Counted from the stretch's first letter, positions 34,058-43,047 are shown. The stretch is DNA of 64,000 nucleotides from an uncultured Oscillospiraceae bacterium (GCA_910587995.1 CAJUNS010000002.1:43162-107161), one strand, 5' to 3'. Numbers and translations: made by a program. Notes: generated by a model not told the origin, from the sequence alone.

Positions 34058-34611
34058 TTTGCGGCCCCCTTTGCCCAGTAGACGGAAAAGCCGAGAATCC
34101 CAGCCAGCACCAGCAAAGCCACCGATGAAACCGGCAGGGAGAAGAGGCCGGCCGCCAGCATGGCCAAGAAGCTGGCCAGGAAGATACCCTTTGCCAAGGG
34201 GCCCATTTTCGCTTTTAAGGCCATTTGCAGGCCGGTGCGGAAAATGAGCACCCCCACGCCCAGCTTAATCCCTTGGAAGGCGCTGGCAATGAGGGGAATC
34301 TCCAAAAAGCCCTCTAAGAATTGGGAGATGAGAAAAATAACGCCGAAGGAGGGCAGCACCACTCCCAGGGTAGCCGCAGCGGCCCCGGAAAGCCCCGCCC
34401 GCTGAAAGCCCACATAGGTGGCGGCGTTAATGGCCACAGGCCCTGGGGTGGACTCCGCCAGGACGGTCATTTGAACCATTTCCTCCTGGGTAATCCATTT
34501 TTTTCGCTCCACACATTGGTCCTCCACCACGGAGATCATGGCATAGCCTCCGCCGAAGGTGAAAAGGCCGATTTTGAAAAAGGTCAAGAAAAGTTCTACA
34601 ATTGGCTTCAT
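34054..34611 (-). CDS. Chromate transporter family protein, first half-size subunit
   Basis: 185 residues, the partner of the preceding entry, with FFKIGLFTFGGGYAMISVVED and ESTPGPVAINAATYVG motifs. ATG at 34611 is preferred since GGGAGG lies six bases before it; the frame is open upstream through the terminator of the previous gene. The substrate in anaerobes is often doubtful, as chromate is rarely met; another oxyanion is possible. Confidence 0.88.
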   Translation of the reverse strand: MKPIVELFLTFFKIGLFTFGGGYAMISVVEDQCVERKKWITQEEMVQMTVLAESTPGPVAINAATYVGFQRAGLSGAAAATLGVVLPSFGVIFLISQFLEGFLEIPLIASAFQGIKLGVGVLIFRTGLQMALKAKMGPLAKGIFLASFLAMLAAGLFSLPVSSVALLVLAGILGFSVYWAKGAAK

Positions 34612-34627
34612 AAACATCCTCCCGCAT

Positions 34628-34656
34628 AAAAAGGGGACCCTCAGCGGGTCCCTTTT
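34628..34656 (-). terminator. Terminator straddling the stop of the TtcA-like gene
   Basis: On the minus strand AAAAGGGACCC and GGGTCCCCTTTTT form a strong stem with T run. It includes the last codons of the TtcA-like gene and lies just before the chromate transporter pair. Confidence 0.75.
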
Positions 34657-35471
34657 GCGTTGTACCCCTCCAAAAAGCTGTGCTCCCCGCCGCTGGTTTT
34701 GTAGCCCGGGAAGGTATCCAGGCACACCGCGTGAAGGCTTTGAAACACATTTTTTTCAATATTGGGGTTGGTCTCTTTCAGCCGGGCCAGCAGCTCCTTC
34801 ACTTCCTGCCGCTTGGAGCCGCCGCAGGGAGCGGCTTTCTCCGTAAACCGGCAGGCACACTGCAAAAATTCCAGCTCATTGTACCGCATCCAGGCCAAAA
34901 TAGCCTCCTCATGCACCCGGTATAGGGGGCGGATCAGCTCCATGCCGGGATAGTTGGCGCTGTGGAGCTTGGGGGGCATGCATTGCAGCTGGGCCCCGTA
35001 AAACATGGCCAGCACCGTGGTTTCAATCACATCGTTAAAGTGGTGGCCTAAGGCGATTTTATTGCAGCCCAGCTCCCGGGCCCGCTTGTAAAGATGCCCC
35101 CGGCGCATGCGGGCGCACAGGTAGCAGGGATTCTTCTCCGCCCAGTCCGCCACTTGAAACACGTCCGTCTCAAAAATGTGCAGGTCCAGGCCCAAAAGGG
35201 TCCCGTTGGCCTCCAGACGGGCCCGGTTTTGGGGGCTGTAGCCAGGGTCCATGGCCAAAAATTCCAGCCCGAAGGGAAAATCCGAGTGCCGCTGAAGCAG
35301 CCGCATCAGCACCGCCAGGAGCATGGAATCCTTGCCTCCCGAGACGCACACAGCCACCCGGTCCCCCTCTTCCAGCAGCTGGTAGGTTTTGATTCCGGCC
35401 ACAAAAGGGGCCCAGATGGTTTTGCGGTATTTTTTGGTCAGGCTCCATGGAGCCCGTTCCGCCGGGGTCAT
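34641..35471 (-). CDS. TtcA/TtuA-family tRNA thiolation protein
   Basis: A 276-residue PP-loop ATPase. The PP-loop VSGGKDSMLL binds ATP; the CxxC pair (CYLCARMRRG) and a later cysteine (QCACRF) could hold the Fe-S cluster used by TtcA-type enzymes to put sulfur on tRNA bases (2-thiocytidine 32 in the best-known case). Low similarity to a named subgroup can be judged by eye only, so the exact base is uncertain. The start at 35471 has GGAGGG upstream and overlaps the tcdA stop by four bases, so the two are translationally coupled. Confidence 0.85.
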   Translation of the reverse strand: MTPAERAPWSLTKKYRKTIWAPFVAGIKTYQLLEEGDRVAVCVSGGKDSMLLAVLMRLLQRHSDFPFGLEFLAMDPGYSPQNRARLEANGTLLGLDLHIFETDVFQVADWAEKNPCYLCARMRRGHLYKRARELGCNKIALGHHFNDVIETTVLAMFYGAQLQCMPPKLHSANYPGMELIRPLYRVHEEAILAWMRYNELEFLQCACRFTEKAAPCGGSKRQEVKELLARLKETNPNIEKNVFQSLHAVCLDTFPGYKTSGGEHSFLEGYNAKGTR

Positions 35472-36184
35472 GGGCGTCCCTCCATTTGAATCAAGTCTTT
35501 GACGCATTCCCCGGCCATAATGAGCCCCGCCACAGAGGGCACAAAGGCCACGCTGCCGGGTACGGGCCGGTCCGCGCCGGGTAAGGCCTCCACAGGCCGG
35601 GGAGGCTCCTGAGAATACACCACCTTCAGCCGGTTAACCCCCCGCTTGCGCAGCTCCTTGCGCAAAATGCGGGCCAGGGGGCACATGCTGGTCTCATAAA
35701 GGTCCGCTACCTGGAAGGCGGTGGGGTCCAGCTTGTTGCCCGCCCCCATGGCGCTGAGAATGGGTACGCCCTCTCCCACGGCCCGCTCAATCAGGGCCAG
35801 TTTTGCGGTCATATTGTCGATGCAGTCCAGAATGTAGTCAAAGGGGGCAAAGTCCAGCCGGGTCCCGGGGGCGTAGAAAAAGGGATGCTCCACCAGCCGG
35901 AGGGCGGGGGAGATCTCCCGCAGCCGCTGGGCGGCGGCTTGGACTTTAAGCTGGCCCAGCGTAGCGGTGGTGGCAAAGAGCTGGCGGTTCAAGTTGGTGA
36001 CGCTGTACACGTCCCCATCAATTAAATCCACTGCCCCCACTCCGCAGCGCACCAGGGCCTCAGCGGCATGGCCCCCCACGCCGCCCAGGCCGAACACAGC
36101 CACCCGGGCTTTTTCCAGGCGCTCCAAGGCTTCCCGGCCCAGGAGCAGTTCTTCTCTTGCAAACGCGGTTTCCATTTCAGTCAT
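35468..36184 (-). CDS. tcdA: tRNA threonylcarbamoyladenosine dehydratase (TcdA-like)
   Basis: A 238-residue E1/ThiF-fold ATPase that would cyclise the t6A base at position 37 of tRNA to ct6A. The nucleotide loop is FGLGGVGGHAAEALVR; DLIDGDVYSVTNLNRQL and CIDNMTAKLALI are also typical. ATG at 36184 is chosen (GGGGGA nearby, modest), as residues upstream have no family likeness. It lies upstream of, and is coupled to, a second tRNA-modifying gene. Confidence 0.9.
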   Translation of the reverse strand: MTEMETAFAREELLLGREALERLEKARVAVFGLGGVGGHAAEALVRCGVGAVDLIDGDVYSVTNLNRQLFATTATLGQLKVQAAAQRLREISPALRLVEHPFFYAPGTRLDFAPFDYILDCIDNMTAKLALIERAVGEGVPILSAMGAGNKLDPTAFQVADLYETSMCPLARILRKELRKRGVNRLKVVYSQEPPRPVEALPGADRPVPGSVAFVPSVAGLIMAGECVKDLIQMEGRP

Positions 36185-36273
36185 CCGGTCCCCCGCGGGC
36201 AGTGGGTCAGGTCCGCTGCGGCCTTGGCGGGCGCGGCGCTCATATGATACACAATCACGGGCTCTCCCCTCCT

Positions 36274-36453
36274 CTACTTGTCCTCCGGCCATAGCGCCAT
36301 CGCCAGGCCAACGGCTCCCAGCAGGATGAATATGGCCGCCCACCAGATCTCAAAGAAGGCGAAGTCGAACCTGGTCCAGCCCATTGCGTTAAAGCCCAGG
36401 GTCAGCAGGATGCTGAACAGCAACAGGGCGAGTCCTTTTATTTTTCGTTCCAT
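36274..36453 (-). CDS. Small membrane protein
   Basis: 59 residues with two hydrophobic helices (IKGLALLLFSILLTLGFNA and the FFEIWWAAIFILLGAVGLAMAL stretch) and little else. GGAAG lies eight bases before the ATG at 36453; an in-frame GTG at 36462 would add three residues. It sits 15 bases downstream of the flavoprotein-rubredoxin gene, so is probably in that operon. Function unknown. Confidence 0.7.
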   Translation of the reverse strand: MERKIKGLALLLFSILLTLGFNAMGWTRFDFAFFEIWWAAIFILLGAVGLAMALWPEDK

Positions 36454-36468
36454 CTGGTTCACTTCCCG

Positions 36469-37170
36469 TTATTTTTTCCGCACAAAGGCTTTCTTGGGCA
36501 TTTTGCAGATGGGGCAGGACCAGTCGGCGGGCAGCTCCTCGAAGCCGAAGTTGGGGTCCTTGTACTCATAGCCGCACACCGAGCACACAAAGCGTTCGCC
36601 TGTAATGCGCTGGCCGCTCAGTTGGTTGGGCAGGTAGGTGGGAGCCTTTTGGGGAGAGACGCCGCCCAGCTGCTCCACATAGTACTGGTAGGTCATGGGC
36701 TTGAGCTTCTCGTGCTTTCCGGCGGACTCCACTCCGGCGGTCTCGTCGCTTCCGGCGATGATCTCCGCCACAAAGAGCTCCTGGCCGCCTGTGGCCAGCT
36801 TGGCCTTAACCTGGCAGAGGAACCAGCAGCAGGTGTTTTCCTTAATCACCGGCACGCCCTCCATCAGCACCTTGTGGCGGATGTTGTCCAGCTTGCCCCC
36901 ATGCCGCCCGGAGGTGAAGCCTAGGGCGCCGATCACCGTGGCGGGGGTCTGCTCGGAGAGTACGGAGATGGTAAACACGCCGCTCTCCTCAATGCACTGG
37001 CAGCTGTAGTTCTCCGTGTTCATGGAGAGGGCCACCAGAGGCGGGGCGGAGGGAGAGGTTTTGGTCACCTGCATCACCGTGTTGACGATGCAGGCGCTGG
37101 GGCCCTGCTGGCCTTTGACCCCAATGGCGTACATGCCGTATGTGATATTTCCAAGAACGATTGGTTTCAT
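36469..37170 (-). CDS. Flavin reductase-rubredoxin fusion (Hrb-like)
   Basis: 233 residues: a flavin-reductase-like FMN domain (about 1-165) followed by a C-terminal rubredoxin domain with [10 protein letters not shown] and [13 protein letters not shown] supplying four Cys ligands to one iron. This layout matches the high-molecular-weight rubredoxin of Moorella, which passes electrons from NAD(P)H to flavodiiron proteins that reduce NO or oxygen. A role in oxygen or NO stress is therefore likely. It lies 37 bases after glyA on the same strand. No flavodiiron protein gene is in the window. Confidence 0.88.
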   Translation of the reverse strand: MKPIVLGNITYGMYAIGVKGQQGPSACIVNTVMQVTKTSPSAPPLVALSMNTENYSCQCIEESGVFTISVLSEQTPATVIGALGFTSGRHGGKLDNIRHKVLMEGVPVIKENTCCWFLCQVKAKLATGGQELFVAEIIAGSDETAGVESAGKHEKLKPMTYQYYVEQLGGVSPQKAPTYLPNQLSGQRITGERFVCSVCGYEYKDPNFGFEELPADWSCPICKMPKKAFVRKK

Positions 37171-37207
37171 AGTTCGCTCCTTTCATGGGCGGGCGCGGGG
37201 CGGGGAA

Positions 37208-38464
37208 TCAGCCGTACAGGGGGTACCGGCCGCAGATGCTGTCCACCCGTCCGCGCAGGGCTTCCATCTTTTCTTCAAAGCCGTCCTCCATGCACAGGGC
37301 GATGCAGGCGGCAATTTCGTCCATATCGGCCTCCAGCAGGCCCCGGGTGGTTACGGCGGGGGTGCCCAGCCGCACGCCGCTGGTGACAAAGGGGCTGCGG
37401 GGTTCGCCGGGCACGGTATTCTTGTTGGCGGTGATGTAGATCTCGTCCAGCCGCCGTTCCAGCTCTTTGCCGGTAAGCTCCAGGCCCTTCAAGTCCACCA
37501 GCATCAGGTGGTTGTCGGTGCCGCCGGAGACCAGCTTTACGCCCCGGCTCATCAGCCCCTGGGCCAGGGCGGCGGCGTTTTTCACCACCTGTTCGCCATA
37601 GGCCTGGAACGCGGGGCTCAGGGCCTCGCCTAAGCATACGGCTTTGGCGGCGATGATATGCATCAGCGGCCCGCCCTGGGTGCCGGGAAAAATAGCCTTG
37701 TCAATCTGCTTGGCATACTCCTCCTTGCACAGGATGAGCCCGCCCCGGGGGCCCCGGAGGGTCTTGTGGGTGGTGGTGGTTACAATGTCCGCGTAGGGGA
37801 CCGGGTTCTGGTGCTGGCCCGCGGCCACAAGGCCCGCAATGTGGGCCATGTCTACCATCAGTTTGGCTCCGCAGGCCTGGGCGATCTCCTGGAACTTCTG
37901 AAAATCGATGGCACGGGGATAAGCGCTGGCGCCGGCCACAATGAGCTTGGGCTTCTCCTTCATGGCCAGGTCCATCACCTTGTCATAGTCAATGCGGCCC
38001 GTGTCCGGGTCCACGCCATAGGCCACAAAGTTGTACAGCGCGCCGGACATATTCACCGGGGAGCCGTGGGACAGGTGGCCGCCTTCGGAAAGGTTCATGC
38101 CCAGCACCGTGTCGCCGGGCTGCAGCAGGGCGAAATACACCGCCAGGTTGGCCTGGGCCCCGGAGTGGGGCTGCACATTGGCGTGGTCCGCCCCAAAGAG
38201 CCGGCAGGCCCGGTCCCGGGCGATGTCTTCCACCTCGTCCACATGGACGCAGCCCCCGTAATACCGGTGGGCCGGGTAGCCCTCCGCGTATTTGTTGGTG
38301 AGCACAGTGCCCATAGCGGCCATCACCGCCGGGGAGACGATATTCTCCGAGGCGATGAGCTCCAGGTTGCGGCGCTGGCGGGCCAGCTCCTTGTCCATGG
38401 CCGCGCCCACAGCGGGGTCCTGGGCGGACACAAAGCCGATGGTATCCATTAAGTCCTTGAACAT
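37208..38464 (-). CDS. glyA: Serine hydroxymethyltransferase
   Basis: A 418-residue PLP enzyme that interconverts serine and glycine while loading one carbon onto tetrahydrofolate. The PLP lysine is in [28 protein letters not shown] and [11 protein letters not shown] are typical. AGGAGG lies before the ATG. A candidate promoter (38489-38518) takes its -35 from the end of repeat A copy 4. The gene heads a run with the Hrb-like protein and possibly the tRNA-modification genes. Confidence 0.95.
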   Translation of the reverse strand: MFKDLMDTIGFVSAQDPAVGAAMDKELARQRRNLELIASENIVSPAVMAAMGTVLTNKYAEGYPAHRYYGGCVHVDEVEDIARDRACRLFGADHANVQPHSGAQANLAVYFALLQPGDTVLGMNLSEGGHLSHGSPVNMSGALYNFVAYGVDPDTGRIDYDKVMDLAMKEKPKLIVAGASAYPRAIDFQKFQEIAQACGAKLMVDMAHIAGLVAAGQHQNPVPYADIVTTTTHKTLRGPRGGLILCKEEYAKQIDKAIFPGTQGGPLMHIIAAKAVCLGEALSPAFQAYGEQVVKNAAALAQGLMSRGVKLVSGGTDNHLMLVDLKGLELTGKELERRLDEIYITANKNTVPGEPRSPFVTSGVRLGTPAVTTRGLLEADMDEIAACIALCMEDGFEEKMEALRGRVDSICGRYPLYG

Positions 38465-38488
38465 GATGGTTCCTCCTGTGTTTATATG

Positions 38489-38518
38489 ATTTTACGTCTG
38501 CCGGAGTATGATAGTAAA
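38489..38518 (-). promoter_or_regulatory. Candidate glyA promoter using the end of repeat A as -35
   Basis: On the minus strand TTTACT, 18-base spacer, TAAAAT. The TTTACT belongs to the terminal GCGTTTACTAT of repeat A copy 4. Confidence 0.4.
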
Positions 38519-38622
38519 CGCACTGGAAAATCAGTATTCACTGATTTTCCAGCAGGGCGGCGCGGGCACGCCCGCGCGCCTGGTTCAAAAGAGGTGTCAC
38601 CTCTTTTGAACCGCGTTAAGGA
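38513..38622 (-). repeat. Interspersed repeat A, copy 4
   Basis: A full copy in reverse orientation. Its CTGGAAAATCAG/CTGATTTTCCAG hairpin differs from CTTGAAAATC/GATTTTCAAG of other copies on both strands of the stem, a compensatory change. Its GCGTTAA end includes the stop codon of the 38616-39077 gene. Confidence 0.8.
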
Positions 38623-39077
38623 TAGGAGGGCGGGAACAGCCCCTGGGTCAAGTTGACGAACCGGTCCGGCTGCTTTAGGTGGCGGGCTTCCCCGTTCCAC
38701 CAGCCGGTGATCCAGTTGGCCCCGGCGGAAAGCTCCCGGCCATCCCGCAAAGTATACGTGATAGTCACGTCAGGGCCCACTCCCACCGAGCTCTCCGAGG
38801 GGGGCGTGAAGGGCAGGTAGTTTAGGGTGTTCAGCAGCTTCACCGCCAGCTCAATCTGTTCTGGGTCCGTGTAGGTTTGGGGCGCTTCCCCGGCATGGGC
38901 CACCGTGACGCTGGCCACTTGCCGGGGGCTTGGCACGTCCCACAAGGGCGCCCCGTTGACCACCACAAACAGAGCGGCGGTCAGGGCTCCGGCCAGCAGC
39001 GCGGGCAAAAGCAGGGTCCGCAGCCCCTTCCAAAGCCTGGCTTTCAGCCGGAAAGCGGGCATGGCGGCGTCAGGCAT
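38616..39077 (-). CDS. Membrane-anchored protein, unknown function
   Basis: 153 residues. A basic N-terminus (FRLKARLWKGLR) and one membrane helix (about 20-40) are followed by an extracytoplasmic part of about 110 residues with beta-strand patterns (DVTITYTLRDGRELSAG). I do not recognise the domain. Its start overlaps the end of coaBC by eight bases, so it is co-translated with it. The stop codon lies within the end of repeat A copy 4, so the C-terminus may have been altered by the insertion. Confidence 0.7.
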   Translation of the reverse strand: MPDAAMPAFRLKARLWKGLRTLLLPALLAGALTAALFVVVNGAPLWDVPSPRQVASVTVAHAGEAPQTYTDPEQIELAVKLLNTLNYLPFTPPSESSVGVGPDVTITYTLRDGRELSAGANWITGWWNGEARHLKQPDRFVNLTQGLFPPSYP

Positions 39078-40275
39078 GGCGGCCGCCCCGCAGTTCCCCA
39101 ATGCGGTCCAGCAGCCGGTGGGCGGCCTCCTCCTTGCTCATAAGCGGCAGGGGCTCTTCGCCCTCCGGCGAGACCAGCGTCAGCACATTGGTGGAGCCCC
39201 CAAAGCCCGCGCCTTCCTGGCGCAGAGAGTTGGCGGCGACCAGATCCAGGTTTTTCTTTTGCAGTTTTTTCCGGCTGTTCTCTATAAGGTTTTCTGTCTC
39301 CATGCTGAAGCCGCACAGGAACTGTCCCGGTTTTTTATGCTCCCCCAGCCAGAGGAGGATATCCTGGGTGCGCTCCAAGGTCAGGGCCATGCCCTGGCCT
39401 TCGGCCTTCTTTATTTTGTGGTCCGCGGTTTCCCCTGGGCGGTAATCAGCCACGGCGGCGGCTTTGATGATGATATCCTGCTCACCGGCCCGCCCGGCGA
39501 CGGCCTGAAACATCTCCTCCGCGCTGACCACGTCCACGCAGTCCACATAGGCGGGCGGTTTTAAGGCTGTGGGGCCGCTGACCAGAGTGACCAAAGCCCC
39601 CCGGGCGGCGGCGGCCCGGGCGATTTCATACCCCATTTTTCCGGTGGAATGATTGGTCAGGTACCGCACTGGGTCCAGGGCCTCTTGGGTAGGCCCGGCG
39701 GTAACCAGCACCCGCAGGCCGGAGAGGTCCTTGCCGCAGCGGATGGCGTGGTCCACAGCCTCCAGCAGGTCCTCGGGCTCGGGCATTTTGCCGGCGCCCA
39801 CCGCGCCGCAGGCCAGCCGCCCGGTAGCGGGCTCAATAATCTGCCAGCCGTACCGGCGGAGGATATTGAGATTATCCTGGGTGACGGGGTTTTGGTACAT
39901 GCGGGTGTTCATGGCCGGGGCAACGAGCTTGGGACAGTCGCAGGCCAGAATGGTGGTGGAGAGCATGTCGTCGGCAATGCCGTGGGCGGCTTTGGCGATG
40001 ATGTTCGCCGTGGCGGGGGCCACCAGGAGCAGGTCCGCCTTGTCGGCCAGGGCAACGTGCTCCACATGGCTTTGAAAGTTCCGGTCAAAGGTATCCACCA
40101 TGGCCCGGGTGTGGGTGAGGGACTCAAAGGTGTGGGGGAGGATGAACTCCGTGGCGTTTTTGGTCATTACCACCTCCACATGGTAGCCGCGCTGGGTGAG
40201 CTTGGAAGCCAGGGCGGCGGATTTATAGCAGGCGATGCCGCCGGTTACGCCCAAGACGACAGTTTTTTGTTTCAC
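39070..40275 (-). CDS. coaBC: Bifunctional phosphopantothenoylcysteine decarboxylase / synthetase
   Basis: 401 residues from a GTG start, with AGGAGG upstream. The N-terminal CoaC half binds FMN and decarboxylates phosphopantothenoylcysteine (PAMNTRMY; GRLACGAVGAGKMPEPED with the active cysteine). The C-terminal CoaB half makes that compound from phosphopantothenate and cysteine (VTAGPTQEALDPVRYLTNHS; later KKKNLDLVAAN). These are middle steps of coenzyme A synthesis. It is divergent from the ECF S component and coaX, making a local CoA locus. Confidence 0.95.
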   Translation of the reverse strand: MKQKTVVLGVTGGIACYKSAALASKLTQRGYHVEVVMTKNATEFILPHTFESLTHTRAMVDTFDRNFQSHVEHVALADKADLLLVAPATANIIAKAAHGIADDMLSTTILACDCPKLVAPAMNTRMYQNPVTQDNLNILRRYGWQIIEPATGRLACGAVGAGKMPEPEDLLEAVDHAIRCGKDLSGLRVLVTAGPTQEALDPVRYLTNHSTGKMGYEIARAAAARGALVTLVSGPTALKPPAYVDCVDVVSAEEMFQAVAGRAGEQDIIIKAAAVADYRPGETADHKIKKAEGQGMALTLERTQDILLWLGEHKKPGQFLCGFSMETENLIENSRKKLQKKNLDLVAANSLRQEGAGFGGSTNVLTLVSPEGEEPLPLMSKEEAAHRLLDRIGELRGGRHA

Positions 40276-40339
40276 AAGTAGGCCTCCTTGTTTACATAAC
40301 GAAGCAGAGTAGGGGAGAGGGAACAAGCTAACAATATCT

Positions 40340-40368
40340 AGTATACCAAATTTGCGCCGGGATGTAAA
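40340..40368 (-). promoter_or_regulatory. Promoter of coaBC
   Basis: On the minus strand TTTACA, 17-base spacer, TATACT, about 65 bases before the GTG start. Confidence 0.65.
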
Positions 40369-40429
40369 GAATAAAAGAAGAAAGGAACCAAACCCCAGGC
40401 AGAAACCAAAAAACAAGCCCCCCGCCCCC

Positions 40430-40458
40430 TTGCAAAATGCCGGCGGAGCGGATATAAT
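40430..40458 (+). promoter_or_regulatory. Promoter of the ECF S component-coaX operon
   Basis: TTGCAA, 17-base spacer, TATAAT, divergent from the coaBC promoter. Implied start near 40465. Confidence 0.65.
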
Positions 40459-40472
40459 AGGAACCGCCCCAA

Positions 40473-40525
40473 CGGCGCAGGGTCCAGCCTGTACCTGCCG
40501 GACAGGACTGGAACGCACCGCGCCG
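40473..40525 (+). promoter_or_regulatory. Structured leader RNA of the ECF/coaX operon
   Basis: Outer stem CGGCGC (40473-40478) with GCGCCG (40520-40525), then CCAG (40484-40487) with CTGG (40508-40511) stacked on CCTG (40488-40491) with CAGG (40503-40506) closing an 11-base loop. The 115-base leader of a vitamin uptake operon is a likely site for a ligand-sensing RNA, but it fits no riboswitch class I can name. Confidence 0.4.
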
Positions 40526-40581
40526 GGGCAGACTACAAACGCGCCGCATCCCCATGGGAGCGGCAGCAGGAGGTAATGATT

Positions 40582-41310
40582 ATGACAAATTCCGTCCCGA
40601 AACCCCAGAGCGCCCAAAAGCTGCAAGACCTGGTGCTCACCGCCCTGTTTACGGCCCTGCTGCTGGTGATGGGCTTCACGCCCCTGGGCCTTATCGACCT
40701 GCCCATTCTCAAAGCCACCATCCTCCATGTGCCGGTGATCATCGGCTCGGTGCTGCTGGGGCCGAAGAAAGGCGCTTTTTTAGGGGCCGTTTTTGGGGCC
40801 ATCAGCCTGTGGAAGAACACCATGGCCCCCAGCCTGCTGAGCTTCGCCTTTTCGCCGCTGGTGCCTCTGCCTGGGGAAAACCATGGCTCTTTCTGGGCGC
40901 TGGCCATCTGCTTTGCGCCCCGGATTCTGGTGGGCGTGGCCCCCTGGTTTGTAGCCTGGGGCTTCCGGAGCCTCTCCAAAAGCAGCTTGGCGCTGCGGGG
41001 CATTGGTTATGGTTTGGCCGGAGCGGTGGGCTCGGCGGTCAACACCGGGCTGGTCATGGGCCTGATGGGCCTGGTGCTGGGGGATGCCTTTGCCGCCGCT
41101 CAGGGCGTGGCCCATGACCTGGCCGCTGGGATGATTCTCACCCTGTCCTTTGCCAACGGTGTGCCCGAGGCCATTGCCGCCGCCCTTTTAACGCCGGTGG
41201 TCTGCCTGGGGCTGGAGCGGATTTTGCGGGTGGACCCGGGCCTGCGCAAGGGCCAAAGCCTGCCGGAGCATCCCACCCAAAAGGAGAAAACGGATGATAC
41301 TGACCATTGA
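40582..41310 (+). CDS. ECF transporter S component, probably for pantothenate
   Basis: 242 residues, multi-pass membrane S component. The N-terminal helix region (LVLTALFTALLLVMGFTPLG) with HVPVIIGSVLLGPKKGAFLGAVFGAISL is typical. The gene overlaps coaX (pantothenate kinase) by 17 bases and is divergent from coaBC, so pantothenate is the most likely cargo (PanT-like); this is inferred from context. The second ATG (40582) is chosen because GGAGG is eight bases away; the first (40576) is only two bases away. It needs a shared EcfAA'T module not encoded here. Confidence 0.85.
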   Translation: MTNSVPKPQSAQKLQDLVLTALFTALLLVMGFTPLGLIDLPILKATILHVPVIIGSVLLGPKKGAFLGAVFGAISLWKNTMAPSLLSFAFSPLVPLPGENHGSFWALAICFAPRILVGVAPWFVAWGFRSLSKSSLALRGIGYGLAGAVGSAVNTGLVMGLMGLVLGDAFAAAQGVAHDLAAGMILTLSFANGVPEAIAAALLTPVVCLGLERILRVDPGLRKGQSLPEHPTQKEKTDDTDH

Positions 41311-42082
41311 TATTGGCAACACCAACACGGTGCTGGGCTGCTGGCAGGGGGAAAAGCTGATCCTCACGGTGCGGCTGCACACCAACCGGGACCAGACCGC
41401 CGATGAATACTGCCTGCTGGTGGCCGGGCTTCTGAAAAACCGGGGCATTGCCCCCAGCGGGATCAGCGGGGGTATTTTGTCCAGCGTGGTGCCGGAGCTG
41501 AAAAAAGTGATGAAGGACGCCATGGAGCTGATGACGGGCCGGAGCTTTCTCTGCGTGGGGGCTGGGCTCAAGACCGGGCTGAACATCCGCATGGACAACC
41601 CGGCCCAGCTGGGAGCGGACCTGGTGGTGGACGCGGTAGCGGCCCTGGCCAAGTACCCGCCGCCCTTGGTAATTTTCGACATGGGCACCGCCACAACCAT
41701 GTCCGTCATTGACCCCACGGGGGCTTACCTGGGGGGCATGATCATCCCCGGCCTGCGGCTTTCGGTAGACGCTTTGAGCGCCCGGGCGGCCCAGCTGCCC
41801 TATATCCACCTGGGCCCGCCGGAGCGGTTCATTGGCAGCAACACCATTGACTGCATGCAGGCGGGAGCGGTATATGGCAGCGCCTTGATGATCGACGGGC
41901 TGATCCGCCGGACCGGGGAGGAGCTGGGCTGCCCGGTTACCGCTGTGGCCACAGGAGGCCTGATGGCCGTGGTGCACCCCTACTGCCGGGAGCCTTTGCA
42001 CTATGACGGCAATTTGATGCTGGAAGGCCTCCATCTGCTCTACAAGAAAAACCGGAAGCCCGAGGGGGCTGCCGGTTCTTAA
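41294..42082 (+). CDS. coaX: Type III pantothenate kinase
   Basis: A 262-residue enzyme that phosphorylates pantothenate, the first committed step to coenzyme A. The ASKHA-fold motifs are clear: MILTIDIGNTNTVLGCW at the N-terminus, NPAQLGADLVVDAVAAL, and IFDMGTATTMSVID. The type III enzyme resists CoA feedback, unlike CoaA. Its start overlaps the ECF gene, coupling uptake and trapping of the vitamin. A terminator follows. Confidence 0.94.
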   Translation: MILTIDIGNTNTVLGCWQGEKLILTVRLHTNRDQTADEYCLLVAGLLKNRGIAPSGISGGILSSVVPELKKVMKDAMELMTGRSFLCVGAGLKTGLNIRMDNPAQLGADLVVDAVAALAKYPPPLVIFDMGTATTMSVIDPTGAYLGGMIIPGLRLSVDALSARAAQLPYIHLGPPERFIGSNTIDCMQAGAVYGSALMIDGLIRRTGEELGCPVTAVATGGLMAVVHPYCREPLHYDGNLMLEGLHLLYKKNRKPEGAAGS

Positions 42083-42118
42083 AAGACGCTGAGAAGCGCT
42101 GGGCTGGCCTCAGCGCGA

Positions 42119-42171
42119 AAGGACCTGTTCCCAGGCGGAATCCATCCGCCAGGGAGCGGGTCCTTCTTTGT
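42119..42171 (+). terminator. Terminator after coaX
   Basis: AAGGACC and GGTCCTT enclose an inner GGCGGA/TCCGCC stem; a TCTTTG tail follows. Confidence 0.7.
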
Positions 42172-42204
42172 TATTTTTGGCGCGGTTAAGGAGAAAATCT
42201 CCCG

Positions 42205-43047
42205 CTACACCGGCAAAAGCGCGCAGAAAAAGCCCGTAAGGACAGCGCAGGCATAGAGGGCCAGCAGAAGCCAAAGGTTTTCCCTCCAGTTTTTGTTCAC
42301 GCGGAACAGCACCGCCAGCCCCAGCCCAGCCCCGGTGCACAGGCCCGCCACCGCCGAGCCGAAGGAGAGAGAGCCGGTGAGATACAGCTCTGTCAGGATA
42401 ACGGAAGCGGCGCAGTTGGGGACAAAACCCAGCAAAGCCGCCAGCAGGGGCTGAAACAGGCTGCCGGAAAGCAGCACCCGGGAGATGGCCTCGTCACCCA
42501 CCCAAAAGATGGCGCTGCCCAAAACCAGATTGGTGAGCAGCAGAAACAGGAACACCTGGACGGTATGCCGCAAGGCGGAGCGTGCCAAGCCTTTTTCTTC
42601 ACAGCCGCATTCCTGGCACAGGTCCTGGAAGGGCTGGCCCGAAGAAGGGCGGAGAAAGCGTTTGAAGATAAAATCCGTCAGCAGGCCGAAAAAAGCGGCG
42701 GCAGCCAGCTTGACCCCCAGAAGACGGAGCAAAATGGGCAGCGCCCCCGGGCGGCTGAACAAAATGGGGATAGCCTCATCCGAAGTGGCCAGAAAAACCG
42801 CCAGCAGGGTTCCAGGGGAAATCAAGCGGCCAGCGTAGAAGTTGGCGGCGGCCACAGAGAAGCCGCACTGGGGTACGCAGCCCAGCAGAGCCCCACCCAG
42901 CGGCCCCCAGGGTCCGGGCTTGGAGAGGGCGGCGGTTAGGCGCTGGCTGGCGCGGTGCTCTAAAAACTCAAGGAGCAGGTAGGCGCCGAAAAGAAAGGGG
43001 AGGTTCTTCAAAGAGTCCAGCAGGGCGTCGAGGATGACTTCTTTCAT
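42205..43047 (-). CDS. Putative metal(loid) efflux permease (ArsP_2/DUF2899 type)
   Basis: A 280-residue protein with about eight hydrophobic helices in two similar halves, each with a proline-cysteine motif: GALLGCVPQCGFSVAAANFY in the first and AALLGFVPNCAASVILTELY in the second. This repeated motif and the central ECGCEEKG loop are those of the arsenic-efflux or manganese-transporter-like family. No ars regulator or reductase is near, so the substrate is uncertain. ATG at 43047 has AAAGGA five bases upstream; a longer open frame reaches into the intergenic MITE and is rejected. Confidence 0.83.
   Translation of the reverse strand: MKEVILDALLDSLKNLPFLFGAYLLLEFLEHRASQRLTAALSKPGPWGPLGGALLGCVPQCGFSVAAANFYAGRLISPGTLLAVFLATSDEAIPILFSRPGALPILLRLLGVKLAAAAFFGLLTDFIFKRFLRPSSGQPFQDLCQECGCEEKGLARSALRHTVQVFLFLLLTNLVLGSAIFWVGDEAISRVLLSGSLFQPLLAALLGFVPNCAASVILTELYLTGSLSFGSAVAGLCTGAGLGLAVLFRVNKNWRENLWLLLALYACAVLTGFFCALLPV

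Noticed and set aside
39100-40728. Extended coaBC start at 40728
   Set aside because: The extra 150 residues cover the intergenic region with both divergent promoters; the GTG at 40275 has an ideal AGGAGG.
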